A stretch of 64,000 bases of DNA from Planktothrix paucivesiculata PCC 9631 (GTDB taxonomy: Bacteria > Cyanobacteriota > Cyanobacteriia > Cyanobacteriales > Microcoleaceae), in assembly GCF_900009265.2 (NCBI RefSeq), contig NZ_LR735024.1:1-64000 (forward strand). Direction: 5' to 3'. The notes under the pieces were generated by a model that saw only the letters and a list, made by a program, of their open reading frames with translations, ran no database searches and had not been told where the DNA came from. Both the position numbers and the translations under genes were made by a program. Positions 31,396-41,009 of this stretch are shown piece after piece. The first letter of the stretch is position 1; each line of letters starts with the position of its first letter.

Positions 31396-32571
31396 TCAAC
31401 AGGAAATAGCAGCTTTATTGCCCCCGCTTTTAACTAATCCCCTGCTATAGAGTTTATGATGGGTTTTTAGGCCACAAAGAAGGGTAGTGTTAATTAAATA
31501 GGGATGTCCCCCAACTAAGTTGATCGATTGATGAATTTCACTGTCTTTTAAATTCAGGTTTTTTTTGTTAACTAATTGCTGACCTTCTGCTAAGGTTAAT
31601 TCGGTTAATTCCACAGAAACACCCCCATTAAAAAGGGATGGGTGAATATTTAAAGGGACATCAACTTCTGTGGAATAAACGACGGCCAAACGCAGTTGTT
31701 TCCACAAACTAAAACTTCTAGCCTGTTCATGCCAAAACCGCAGCAAGGATAGGAATTCATTGGCAATGGTGGGATGGGGAAAAATCAAGTCTAAATCATC
31801 TATGCAGAGAATTAGGGGTTGATTAACTTGAGATAAGATATACTGTGAAAAGTAGTTATTACAACAGGATTTACTCCCGAAAATATCCCCTAACCAATCT
31901 TGCTTTAAGTTAGTCGTTAGTCCTAATTCTTGGCTAACTTGAAAATAAAACCATTTTAAGAAGGAATCCAGATTTTTGAATTGTTGCTGCTCGACTAATT
32001 GTAAACTCAAATTAACGGTTAAATAACCTTCTGTTTCTAACTGGGTTAATACTTGAGTGATTAGGGCGGTTTTTCCCTTTTCTTGAGGGCCTTTGATTTG
32101 CAGGAGGGAACCGGGTTGAGTCAGGGTATTGTAACAGATGTTTTCTAGGGTGGGACGGGGAATATAATCGGTTTGTTCGGTTTTCGGTTGGGGAGGATGG
32201 GCGATCGCACTTTTAATAATTTCGGCGTTTTTCCCGTCCCCGGAAGCAGATAGGGATTTTTCGCTGAGACGGTACTGGGTGATCCAGTCCTGGTAGGATA
32301 TCTTCAGTAAAAGGAGACAAAGACCGTCGGCGATCCGATATTCACAACTATTTCGAGCTTTGGAATAAATCTCTGGTAAATACACTGCGGATCTCACTGA
32401 GGGAGATGTGGGGGGAGCGGAGGACAATTCCCGGCTCCAATCTTGCTCGAAAACAGCCCAGGAAATGCGCTTTCCGAGCTTATATTGATGATCAAATTTT
32501 TCTTGCCACTGCTGCTTGAGGGCGGTGGGTAGGGGAACTAGGCAGTTATTTCCGGTAGATGCACAAGTCAT
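31396..32571 (-). CDS. AAA-like domain ATPase
   Basis: This 391-residue cytoplasmic protein has an N-terminal region (about 1-130) with a WAVFEQDWSRELS block and a helical RIADGLCLLLLKISYQDWI part, followed by an AAA_35/STAND-type ATPase. The P-loop reads KGPQEKGKTALI near residue 160, and the Walker B-like strand PLILCIDDLDLIF near 255. GGHPYLI near 350 corresponds to the family's GxPxL motif. The final residues (GNKAAISC) run into the AAA remnant in another frame, so the original protein may have been longer. It diverges from the RTX gene. Relatives are found in signalling and conflict contexts, but no effector domain is visible. Confidence 0.75.
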   Translation of the reverse strand: MTCASTGNNCLVPLPTALKQQWQEKFDHQYKLGKRISWAVFEQDWSRELSSAPPTSPSVRSAVYLPEIYSKARNSCEYRIADGLCLLLLKISYQDWITQYRLSEKSLSASGDGKNAEIIKSAIAHPPQPKTEQTDYIPRPTLENICYNTLTQPGSLLQIKGPQEKGKTALITQVLTQLETEGYLTVNLSLQLVEQQQFKNLDSFLKWFYFQVSQELGLTTNLKQDWLGDIFGSKSCCNNYFSQYILSQVNQPLILCIDDLDLIFPHPTIANEFLSLLRFWHEQARSFSLWKQLRLAVVYSTEVDVPLNIHPSLFNGGVSVELTELTLAEGQQLVNKKNLNLKDSEIHQSINLVGGHPYLINTTLLCGLKTHHKLYSRGLVKSGGNKAAISC

Positions 32572-32903
32572 AAGGGTTAGTCTGAAAAGAGTTTGAATAA
32601 ACGGTCAAGAGTGAGTCTGAGAAAAACCATAAGTTATTAAATTAATAATAGAAGGAAAAGAGAAAATCTCAACGAGCTTTTCAATTTCTTTTCAATTTCT
32701 TTTTAATTTTCCCTTTTTCTTTATCCGTAGTGATACGGTTAATTTAATTAGGGAAATTACGGATTATTGCTAATTCATCTACCAATTTCATTGATTTTGG
32801 TAACAATTTTAATGCAGTTAATCCTTAATTTCTCGGAGTTACTGAAAGCTATTGTGATTTTTTATTGTTATTCTCCGTAATTTTACGGACAGGGAGTTCT
32901 CTA
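32572..32903. other. 332-bp divergent intergenic region before the RTX gene
   Basis: This very AT-rich stretch separates the AAA-like and RTX genes. It contains a short direct repeat of TTTTCAATTTCT around 32679-32702 and the RTX ribosome site AGGGAG at 32891-32896. No convincing promoter hexamers or RNA were found by eye. Confidence 0.55.
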
Positions 32904-35900
32904 ATGAATACTATTAATTCTTCAGCATCGTCCGATGACCAATTCTTTACAAATGCTCTTTTGGGCCAATTAACCACGGCTTTAACGGGGTGGGTCACGG
33001 AACCGCAACAGTTGGCCCAGTTATTTCAATCAGGGTTAGGGGGGTTTGCGAGTCGGGGGGACTTCACTACCCAGATGGGAATGGTGTTTGGGGAGGGGAA
33101 TGATTATAGTTTGTTACAAAGTGATTTTGCTGCGGGGAATTTTCAGGGGTTTCCTTTAGTTGAAGTGCGATCGGGTGCGGAGTTGAAAGGGGCTAATGCG
33201 GTTTATGTAACGGAAACCAATACAATTATTTTTTCTGAAGATTTCTTGCGTCAGTATGGGAATAATTTGTCTGTTGTTAATAGTGTTTTATTAGAGGAGT
33301 TTGGTCATTCGATTGATGCGAAGGTGAATGTTAGTGATACTCCTGGGGATGAGGGGGAGTTATTTTCTAATGTTGTGCAGAGGATTAAGTTGAGTGAGGG
33401 GCAGATTGAGGGGTTGAAGCAGGAGAATGATTTTTTAAGTTTAAGTTTAGGTCAAACTCAAAATCAGAAAATACAAGAAGATAGTTATTTAAATTTAAAT
33501 TTAAATACCAACTTGTTAGATGTTGAGCAATCTGATGAAACATCTAAAATATACTCTTTTAGTAATCATATTGATCCTGTAAAACTAACTAAATTACTAA
33601 TATTTGGTACTTATACTCCATCATCAACTGACTACAACTTACACATCAGAAAATATACACAAGCTCCATATCCAGAATCTATCAAGTATGATGCAACTGA
33701 TTTTATGACGAATGGTGCTGGACGTTATGCTTATCCAGCACTGTGTCCCTTAGTACAAGAGTTCTTTAACCATGATTTTCCAATGGGTGAGGAAAAAACT
33801 TATACATGGTCACAATGGTTCCCATTGGCAAATGAGTTAAGGGTAGCTAGAGATCCAAAGTTCAAGCTAAAAGAAGAAGATTCAAATTCAATAGTAATAT
33901 CAAATTATACAACTGGCTTTAATAATTATGACTATGCTGAACGCTCATATATCTTTGGTACCAGCCCTTTTAAACTAAATACTGATAATATAAAATTCCA
34001 TGTTAGTTCATCAGGAAAAAAATGGATTACTAATTTCGAGGTATATCCTGATCAGGATAATTTTGATTTCATTTCTAATAGCGAAATTGCTAAAGTAGCG
34101 AATAACGTATTAAAAAGATTGTTTGATCCTTACGATCTAAGTCTAAATCGCCCATCAGTTTACATTAATTTTGAGGGAGAAGGTAAATTTTATGATACTT
34201 ATACACAATCTAGTTTTGATTTTGATAAAGATCGACATGACTCTGACAAATATGATGGTACTTTTTCCGAAGATATATTTTGGAATAGTTTTAAGAATTT
34301 GTCTTATGCACTAAAATTAATTTCAGCGGCAGGGATTGATAATTTTTTAGGGATTGATGATATATTTTCAGGGATTGATGAATTTCTTTCTTATGAATCT
34401 GATGGTCGAAAAGTAATTTATGGCAGTCCAATAAATGATGTTCTTAATGGCAGATCTAGCGTTAAGCCATACCCAGATTCTACTGCATTTTCCGGTGGTT
34501 ATTTTATTGTTGGTGGTCTAGGGAACGATTACCTCAAAGGAGATGTATTTGCTGACAAAATTATAGGAGGTTCTGGAGATGATACTACTATAGGAGGAGA
34601 CAGTACAGATGACTTATATGGAGAAAATGGTCAAGATCGCCTTGAAGGCGAAGGTGGAGATGATTATTTAGAAGGAGGGGCAGGAAGTGATAAATATTAC
34701 GGGGGTGATGGTAATGATCTAGTTTTTGATACTGGAATAAATAATAATCTTGGTTCCCCATCTGGAGATGATTATTTTGAAGGAGGGTCTGGAAAAGATA
34801 TCTTCTATGGTGCTAATGGTGATGATACTGCTAAAGGAGGAAACCATGAAGATAAATTATATGGAGAAGATGGTCAAGATCGCCTTGAAGGTGAAGGTTG
34901 GGATGATTATTTAGAAGGTGGTTCTGGAAACGATCAGTATTACGGGGGTGATGGTAATGATTTAGCTGATGATGATAGTGCAGTAATTGGTAATATGGGC
35001 TTACCATCTGGAGATGATTATTTTGAAGGTGGTTCTGGAAATGATAGCTTCTATGGTGCTGATGGTAGTGACACTGGTTATGGTGGTACTGAAAATGATG
35101 TTTTAAAGGGTGAAGGTGGTAAAGATTTTCTTTATGGTGGTGCAGGTGACAATGATGTTGCTGGTGGTTTCTTTGACTGGACGAATAACTGGTGGGGGTT
35201 AGAAGAAGATGGAGAAATTCAACAAAACGATTCTAACGAAGCAAGTTTTACAATAGCAGGTTTAAGTTTATTTGCAGAAGCAAGTACAACTGATTTTTCT
35301 ACTAATACATCAACCAATCAAAACAATTTTAATACAGTCTATGCTGCTGAAGCTAATTCCTCAGAATCATTGGATAGTGATGATTTTATCTCTGGTGGTT
35401 CAGGCAATGATAGGATTAGTGGAGATGAAGGTAATGATGAAATTTATGGGTATCAAGATAATGACTTGATATTAGGTGGTACAGGAGACGACAAAATTAA
35501 TGGAGGTAGTGAAAATGATAGTATTACTGGTAACGATGGATCTGATGTAATTAGTGGTGATTTCGGAAATGATTTGCTGTACGGTGGTCAAAATAATGAT
35601 CAAATTTCTGGTGGGGATAATCAAGATCAAATTTATGGCAATGACGGCGATGATAATATTTCTGGTGATGCTGGTGATGATCTAATTCAAGGAAACATCG
35701 GACAAGATAATATTTCTGGTGGGTCTGGTAACGATAACATTTCTGGAAATGAAGGTAATGATAATATTCAAGGAAACTTAGGTAACGACTTAATTTATGG
35801 TGGAGATAATGAAGACACCATTAAAGGAAATGAAGACAACGATAATATTTTTGGTGACAAAGGTAATGATGTAATTGAAGGAAACACCGGACAAGATCAG

Positions 35901-38900
35901 ATTTTTGGCGGTGAAAATAACGATACCATTGCAGGTAACGAAGATAACGATTATATTCAAGGGGATGCAGGAGATGATCGCATTACCGGAGATGGCGGAG
36001 ATGATAAAATTCAAGGGAATGAAGGAAGCGATCGCATTGAAGGAAATGACGGAAACGATTTAATTTCCGGGGGTCAAAACGAAGATACGATTTATGGAAA
36101 TATCGGAAATGATAATATCTTTGGTGATGAAGGTCAGGATGTCATAGAAGGAAACGAAGGAGAAGATAACATTTCCGGTGGTAACGATAACGATACTATT
36201 TATGGTAATCAAGATAACGATAATATTAAAGGGGATGCTGGTGATGACAGTATTCAAGGAAATGAAGGGGATGATATTATTCAAGGGAATGATGGAAGCG
36301 ATCGCATTGAAGGAAATGACGGAAACGATCTAATTTCTGGCGGTCAAAACGAAGATACGATTTATGGAAATACCGGAAATGACAATATCTTCGGGGATGA
36401 AGGTCAGGATGTCATAGAAGGTAATGAAGGAGATGATAATATTTCCGGTGGTAACGATAACGATACTATTTTTGGTAAGGAAGATAACGACAATATTAAA
36501 GGGGATGCTGGTGATGACAGTATTCAAGGAAATGATGGGGATGATAAAATTCAAGGAAATGAAGGAAGCGATCGCATTGAAGGAAATGACGGAAACGATC
36601 TAATTTCTGGTGGTCAAAACGAAGATACGATTTATGGAAATATCGGAAATGACAATATCTTTGGTGATGAAGGAAACGACATCATTGAAGGTAATGAAGG
36701 AGAAGATAACATTTCCGGTGGTAACGATAATGACACCATTTCCGGTAATCAAGATAACGATAATATTAAAGGGGATGCTGGTGATGACAGTATTCAAGGA
36801 AATGAAGGAAAAGATCAAATTAGTGGTGGGGACGATAACGATATTATTAACGGAAACGATGATGATGATCTAATTTTCGGTGATGGCGGCAACGATCTTA
36901 TTCATGGGGATATTGGCGCTGACTTCATTAGTGGTGGAAACGATAACGATCAGATTTATGGCGACCTTGGCGCTGATTTAATTCAAGGAGATGCAGGAAA
37001 TGATATTATTTCCGGTGGCGAAGATAATGATACGATTTCCGGTAACGATGGAGATGATCAAATCGAAGGAAATACCGGAGAAGATTTAATTCATGGTAAC
37101 GCCGGAAACGATCACATTAAAGGCGGCGACCAAAACGATATTATTGCAGGGGATGGAGATAACGATACCCTCTTAGGCGAAAACGGAGAAGATCGCCTTT
37201 ATGGAGGAGACGGTAACGATAATATTGTCGGGGGTAACGATAACGACCTCCTCTACGGCGAAAACGGCGACGACTCGATGGAAGGAAACGCTGGAGAAGA
37301 TAACCTCGCCGGGGGAGACGGTCAGGATAAACTGAGTGGGGGTACAGAAAAAGACTTTATTAACGGTCAGTTTGGGAATGATACCCTGTTTGGGGATGAG
37401 GGAGATGATACCCTCTACGGCGAAGAAGGAGAGGACTATCTCTATGGCGGTGATGGAAACGATACCATGATCGGCGGTGCTGGCGGAGATGTCCAAGATG
37501 GCGGCGCAGGTCTGGACTTAATTTCTTACTATACCTCCCCCACAGGTGTTTTAGTCCGTCTCCAACCCGGTCAAGGCGTCGGAGGAGATGCGGAAGGCGA
37601 TCGCATTTATAATGTGGAAAACGTCGAGGGGTCAAACCATAACGATACCTTAATTGGCGATAATGGCCCCAATGAATTACGAGGGTTAGGGGGAGATGAT
37701 ATCCTCGATGGTAAAGTTGGGGACGACTCCCTCTATGGCGGTTTAGGAAACGATAACCTCGATGGTCGCGAAGGAAACGACCTGTTAATGGGAGGAGACG
37801 GAAACGACACCATTGATGGCCGTTCTGATGATGATAAAATCTCAGGGGGTGCGGGTAATGATCTCCTTGACGGCGGAAGTTCGGGTAATGATACGATTTC
37901 CGGTGGGGATGGTAACGACAATATTGAGGCTAATTCCCATGATGACAACGTTGATGGCGGTGCGGGAGATGACAACGTTGATGGCGGTGCGGGGGATGAC
38001 CTCGCTTTTGGGGGAGACGGGAATGACACCCTAGATGGTCACTCTGGTAATGATACCCTGATCGGAGGCGAGGGAAATGATATCCTCCTAGGGGACGCTG
38101 GGGATAACTGGTTAATTGGGAATGGTGGGAATGATGAAATGTACGGCGGGAAAGGGAAAAGTGTTGATACCTTTGTGATTAGTGTCGATGGTAGTGTTGA
38201 TACGATTTATAATTTTGAATTAGAGAGCGATCGCCTACAATTTACAGAAAATCTTAACTCGTCTGACTTCAGTTTTACTCCTGACAATCAAGATTTATTG
38301 TTAATCTATCAAGGAAGTACGGTTGCAATTCTCAAAGATATTGGTAGCAAAGGAAAGCCAAATAAACCTAACGGAAAAGATCCTGAAAACACCCCAGACT
38401 TGAATCAATATCCAACGTTAACAGCCGCAGTTTCTTTACCCACTTCCACAGAAACCGAGCTTTTAGCTAATATTAGCGAACCTCCTCCCCCTCCTGCTGT
38501 GGGTGGTAGCGAGATTTTCCCGGCGGTATTTGAGTCTCCTTCTCCCGATAATATTGCTGCTATTCCTGAAACTTCTGCTGATTTTGGTAATTCTAATTTT
38601 GACGGATTTTTCACGAATACTTCCGATCCCTTTGCGAATGTTTTTGAGGGATTTGTAGCAACCTATTCTCAATTCAATGCAGTTGATTTTTCTACCCTAG
38701 CTGATTTCAGTTTTAATCCCATTGAAAACCCCTCCATTGTAGACCCCATAACTAACCCTGATATTCCTTCTGATAACGAGGAAACAGATAATCCTGTTAT
38801 TAATCCTCCAGAAGATAACTCAGACCCCGTAACTAACCCAGAAATTCCTTCTGATAACGAGGAAACCGATAATCCTGTTGTTACTCCTCCAGAAGATAAC

Positions 38901-40772
38901 TCAGACCCCGTAACTAACCCAGATATTCCTTCTGATAATGGAGAAACCGATAATCCTATTGTTAACCCTTCAGAAGATAACTCAGACCCCGTAACTAACC
39001 CAGATATTCCTTCTGATAATGGAGAAACCGATAATCCTATTGTTAACCCTCCAGAAGATAACTCAGACCCCGTAACTAACCCAGATATTCCTTCTGATAA
39101 CGAGGAAACCGATAATTCTGTTGTTAATCCTCCAGAAGATAACTCAGATCCCGTAACCAAACCTACCAATAATTCCGATAATTCTCAAAATGGGAAAAAC
39201 GATAATTCTGTTGTTAATCCTTCAAAAGATAACTCAGATATCGTAACCAAACCTACCAACAATTCCGATAATTCTCAAAATGGGAAAAACGATAATTCTG
39301 TTGTTAATCCTTCAAAAGATAACTCAGATATCGTAACCAAACCTACCAATAATTCCGGTAATTCTCAAAATGGGAAAAACGATAATTCTGTTGTTAATCC
39401 TTCAAAAGATAACTCAGATATCGTAACCAAACCTACCAACAATTCCGATAATTTCCATGATGGGAAAAACGATAATTCTGTTGTTACTTCTTCAGAAGAT
39501 AACTCAGATATCGTAACCAAACCTACCAATAATTCCGATAATTCCCATAATGGGAAAAACGATAATTCTGTTGTTACTTCTTCAGAAGATAACTCAGATA
39601 TCGTAACCAAACCTACTAACAATTCCGATAATTCTCAAAATGGAGAAACCGATCATTTTGTTGTTAATTCTCCAGCAAATAACTCAAATATCGTAACCAA
39701 ACCTACCAACAATTCCGATAATTCTCAGAATGGAGCAATCGATAATTCCATTGTTACTTCTCCAGAAGATAACTCAGACATTGTAACCAAACCTACCAAC
39801 AATTCCGATAATTCTGATAACGGAGAAACCGATAATTCTATTGTTACTTCTCCCGCAAATAACTCAGGTATCGTAACCAAACCTACCAACAATTCCGATA
39901 ATTCTCAGAATGGAGAAACTGATAATTCTGTTGTTACTTCTTCAGAAGATAGCTCAGATATCGTAACCAAACCTACCAATAATTTCGATAATGGAGAAAC
40001 CGATAATTCTATTGTTACTCCTTCAGAAGATAACTCAGATATTGTTTCTAATTCTGCCAATAACTCCCCAATAAATGAACAAACAACAGCTTTAAACACA
40101 TTACCACCGGAAAAAACCACACCTCCAGAAGTTACAGGTGAAGTGAATTCTGGAACCGAAGGGAATGATATGTTATTGGGAACAAATAGTAGTAATATCA
40201 TTAACGGATGGTCAGGAGATGACACCATCTTCGGTTTACAAGACAATGATAATTTGTCTGGTGATGGTGGAAAAGACATAGTATTAGGGAACGAAAATAA
40301 TGATTTTCTTTCCGGTGGAGAGGGTAATGATACCCTTTATGGCGGTAAGGATAATGACACCCTTTTAGGTCAAACCGATGAAGATATCCTTTATGGAGAT
40401 TTAGGGGATGATGAACTCAATGGAGGGGATGGAAGTGATCAACTCCTGGGAGGACAAGGAAACGATTCTCTCTATAGTAGCCAAGGTATCGATACCCTCA
40501 CAGGTGAATCAGGGAATGACACCTTTATCCTAGACTATTTCTCTGAAACCGGAACCACAGAAGACTATTCTCTGATTGTTGATTTCAAACTCGGTGAAGA
40601 CATGATTCAATTATTAGGAACACCCAATCAATATCGCCTAGAAACGGCTTCTCCTGATGTCCCCAACGGAACCGCAATCTTCCGCACCCTCAATGGCCGA
40701 GAGCATTTGATCGCGATTGTCTCAAACGACCTATTAACTAACCTGGAAACTGAGTCCTTCCAGTTTGTCTAA
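32904..40772 (+). CDS. Giant RTX calcium-binding repeat protein
   Basis: This predicted secreted or surface protein has 2622 residues. The N-terminus (about 1-170) is a block common to cyanobacterial RTX proteins and includes LLEEFGHSID and DTPGDEGELF. Residues about 175-510 form an unrecognised non-repetitive domain. RTX nonapeptides (GGxGxDxIxG) fill about 510-1750, interrupted near 755-825. A linker holds 81- and 90-bp tandem repeats (about 1945-2380), and a second RTX block covers about 2416-2535. There is no N-terminal signal peptide, which fits C-terminal type I secretion, though no transporter is nearby. Calcium binding by RTX repeats is established; an adhesin, S-layer or motility role is inference. 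ATG 32904 has AGGGAG 7 bp upstream, favouring it over the in-frame start at 32865. Confidence 0.92.
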   Translation: MNTINSSASSDDQFFTNALLGQLTTALTGWVTEPQQLAQLFQSGLGGFASRGDFTTQMGMVFGEGNDYSLLQSDFAAGNFQGFPLVEVRSGAELKGANAVYVTETNTIIFSEDFLRQYGNNLSVVNSVLLEEFGHSIDAKVNVSDTPGDEGELFSNVVQRIKLSEGQIEGLKQENDFLSLSLGQTQNQKIQEDSYLNLNLNTNLLDVEQSDETSKIYSFSNHIDPVKLTKLLIFGTYTPSSTDYNLHIRKYTQAPYPESIKYDATDFMTNGAGRYAYPALCPLVQEFFNHDFPMGEEKTYTWSQWFPLANELRVARDPKFKLKEEDSNSIVISNYTTGFNNYDYAERSYIFGTSPFKLNTDNIKFHVSSSGKKWITNFEVYPDQDNFDFISNSEIAKVANNVLKRLFDPYDLSLNRPSVYINFEGEGKFYDTYTQSSFDFDKDRHDSDKYDGTFSEDIFWNSFKNLSYALKLISAAGIDNFLGIDDIFSGIDEFLSYESDGRKVIYGSPINDVLNGRSSVKPYPDSTAFSGGYFIVGGLGNDYLKGDVFADKIIGGSGDDTTIGGDSTDDLYGENGQDRLEGEGGDDYLEGGAGSDKYYGGDGNDLVFDTGINNNLGSPSGDDYFEGGSGKDIFYGANGDDTAKGGNHEDKLYGEDGQDRLEGEGWDDYLEGGSGNDQYYGGDGNDLADDDSAVIGNMGLPSGDDYFEGGSGNDSFYGADGSDTGYGGTENDVLKGEGGKDFLYGGAGDNDVAGGFFDWTNNWWGLEEDGEIQQNDSNEASFTIAGLSLFAEASTTDFSTNTSTNQNNFNTVYAAEANSSESLDSDDFISGGSGNDRISGDEGNDEIYGYQDNDLILGGTGDDKINGGSENDSITGNDGSDVISGDFGNDLLYGGQNNDQISGGDNQDQIYGNDGDDNISGDAGDDLIQGNIGQDNISGGSGNDNISGNEGNDNIQGNLGNDLIYGGDNEDTIKGNEDNDNIFGDKGNDVIEGNTGQDQIFGGENNDTIAGNEDNDYIQGDAGDDRITGDGGDDKIQGNEGSDRIEGNDGNDLISGGQNEDTIYGNIGNDNIFGDEGQDVIEGNEGEDNISGGNDNDTIYGNQDNDNIKGDAGDDSIQGNEGDDIIQGNDGSDRIEGNDGNDLISGGQNEDTIYGNTGNDNIFGDEGQDVIEGNEGDDNISGGNDNDTIFGKEDNDNIKGDAGDDSIQGNDGDDKIQGNEGSDRIEGNDGNDLISGGQNEDTIYGNIGNDNIFGDEGNDIIEGNEGEDNISGGNDNDTISGNQDNDNIKGDAGDDSIQGNEGKDQISGGDDNDIINGNDDDDLIFGDGGNDLIHGDIGADFISGGNDNDQIYGDLGADLIQGDAGNDIISGGEDNDTISGNDGDDQIEGNTGEDLIHGNAGNDHIKGGDQNDIIAGDGDNDTLLGENGEDRLYGGDGNDNIVGGNDNDLLYGENGDDSMEGNAGEDNLAGGDGQDKLSGGTEKDFINGQFGNDTLFGDEGDDTLYGEEGEDYLYGGDGNDTMIGGAGGDVQDGGAGLDLISYYTSPTGVLVRLQPGQGVGGDAEGDRIYNVENVEGSNHNDTLIGDNGPNELRGLGGDDILDGKVGDDSLYGGLGNDNLDGREGNDLLMGGDGNDTIDGRSDDDKISGGAGNDLLDGGSSGNDTISGGDGNDNIEANSHDDNVDGGAGDDNVDGGAGDDLAFGGDGNDTLDGHSGNDTLIGGEGNDILLGDAGDNWLIGNGGNDEMYGGKGKSVDTFVISVDGSVDTIYNFELESDRLQFTENLNSSDFSFTPDNQDLLLIYQGSTVAILKDIGSKGKPNKPNGKDPENTPDLNQYPTLTAAVSLPTSTETELLANISEPPPPPAVGGSEIFPAVFESPSPDNIAAIPETSADFGNSNFDGFFTNTSDPFANVFEGFVATYSQFNAVDFSTLADFSFNPIENPSIVDPITNPDIPSDNEETDNPVINPPEDNSDPVTNPEIPSDNEETDNPVVTPPEDNSDPVTNPDIPSDNGETDNPIVNPSEDNSDPVTNPDIPSDNGETDNPIVNPPEDNSDPVTNPDIPSDNEETDNSVVNPPEDNSDPVTKPTNNSDNSQNGKNDNSVVNPSKDNSDIVTKPTNNSDNSQNGKNDNSVVNPSKDNSDIVTKPTNNSGNSQNGKNDNSVVNPSKDNSDIVTKPTNNSDNFHDGKNDNSVVTSSEDNSDIVTKPTNNSDNSHNGKNDNSVVTSSEDNSDIVTKPTNNSDNSQNGETDHFVVNSPANNSNIVTKPTNNSDNSQNGAIDNSIVTSPEDNSDIVTKPTNNSDNSDNGETDNSIVTSPANNSGIVTKPTNNSDNSQNGETDNSVVTSSEDSSDIVTKPTNNFDNGETDNSIVTPSEDNSDIVSNSANNSPINEQTTALNTLPPEKTTPPEVTGEVNSGTEGNDMLLGTNSSNIINGWSGDDTIFGLQDNDNLSGDGGKDIVLGNENNDFLSGGEGNDTLYGGKDNDTLLGQTDEDILYGDLGDDELNGGDGSDQLLGGQGNDSLYSSQGIDTLTGESGNDTFILDYFSETGTTEDYSLIVDFKLGEDMIQLLGTPNQYRLETASPDVPNGTAIFRTLNGREHLIAIVSNDLLTNLETESFQFV
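36028..36837 (+). repeat. 270-bp higher-order tandem repeat in the RTX gene
   Basis: Three copies of a 270-bp unit (90 codons, ten nonapeptides) are marked by GCGATCGCATTGAAGG at 36028, 36298 and 36568, exactly 270 bp apart. Copies are near-identical in DNA. Each carries a HIP1 octamer. This shows segmental duplication above the level of the 27-bp RTX unit. Confidence 0.85.
38740..39144 (+). repeat. Five 81-bp tandem repeats in the RTX linker
   Basis: The phrase GACCCCGTAACTAACCC recurs at exact 81-bp steps (units starting at 38740, 38821, 38902, 38983 and 39064; the first is slightly diverged). Each unit encodes 27 residues of the type DPVTNPDIPSDNEETDNP. It passes without a break into the 90-bp array. 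Confidence 0.9.
39145..40044 (+). repeat. Ten 90-bp tandem repeats in the RTX linker
   Basis: GTAACCAAACCTAC recurs at 39153, 39243, 39333, 39423, 39513, 39603, 39693, 39783, 39873 and 39963, exactly 90 bp apart. Units encode 30 residues of the type IVTKPTNNSDNSQNG plus a KDNS-rich part. The last copy is shortened. The array appears to derive from the preceding 81-bp unit by a 9-bp extension. Confidence 0.9.
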
Positions 40773-40799
40773 AGCCAAATCGTGAAACTTTGATGGGGA

Positions 40800-40825
40800 T
40801 GTGGGGGCTAATGTCCCCACATTTT
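40800..40825 (+). terminator. Terminator-like hairpin after the RTX gene
   Basis: TGTGGGG pairs with CCCCACA around an 8-nt loop, followed by a short T-run. It is 28 bp past the stop codon. A variant of the AGAAACC palindrome family follows at 40833-40847. Confidence 0.6.
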
Positions 40826-41009
40826 GTGGTGCAGAAAACGGGTTTCTGAAAACATTGGTCAGGATGATGGCGATTTGTAACTCTTGCAGACAGTTATGAT
40901 GAAGGATAGCTAATCAAACTTAGGGGTGCTATGCCTAAACTATCTGTTTAAAGACTCGGGATTAAGAATAAAGCTATGATCCCTGATCCATCCTCCTGAC
41001 TCACCCACC

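Noticed and set aside
33270-33310. Zinc-protease motif HExxH in the RTX N-terminus
   Set aside because: The sequence reads EEFGH, lacking the first His, so no metalloprotease claim is made.
35790-36818. Several minus-strand open frames of about 70-74 codons inside the RTX gene
   Set aside because: They repeat with the same period as the plus-strand RTX code and have no ribosome sites or family motifs; they are antisense shadows.
37173-39622. Longer minus-strand frames (up to 166 codons) opposite the RTX linker
   Set aside because: Low-complexity antisense readings of the tandem repeats, such as SGLVTGSELSS.
38740-40044. Regular repeats that could be taken for a CRISPR array
   Set aside because: Units are contiguous, lack unique spacers, stay in one open reading frame and encode a protein stalk. 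No cas genes are nearby.
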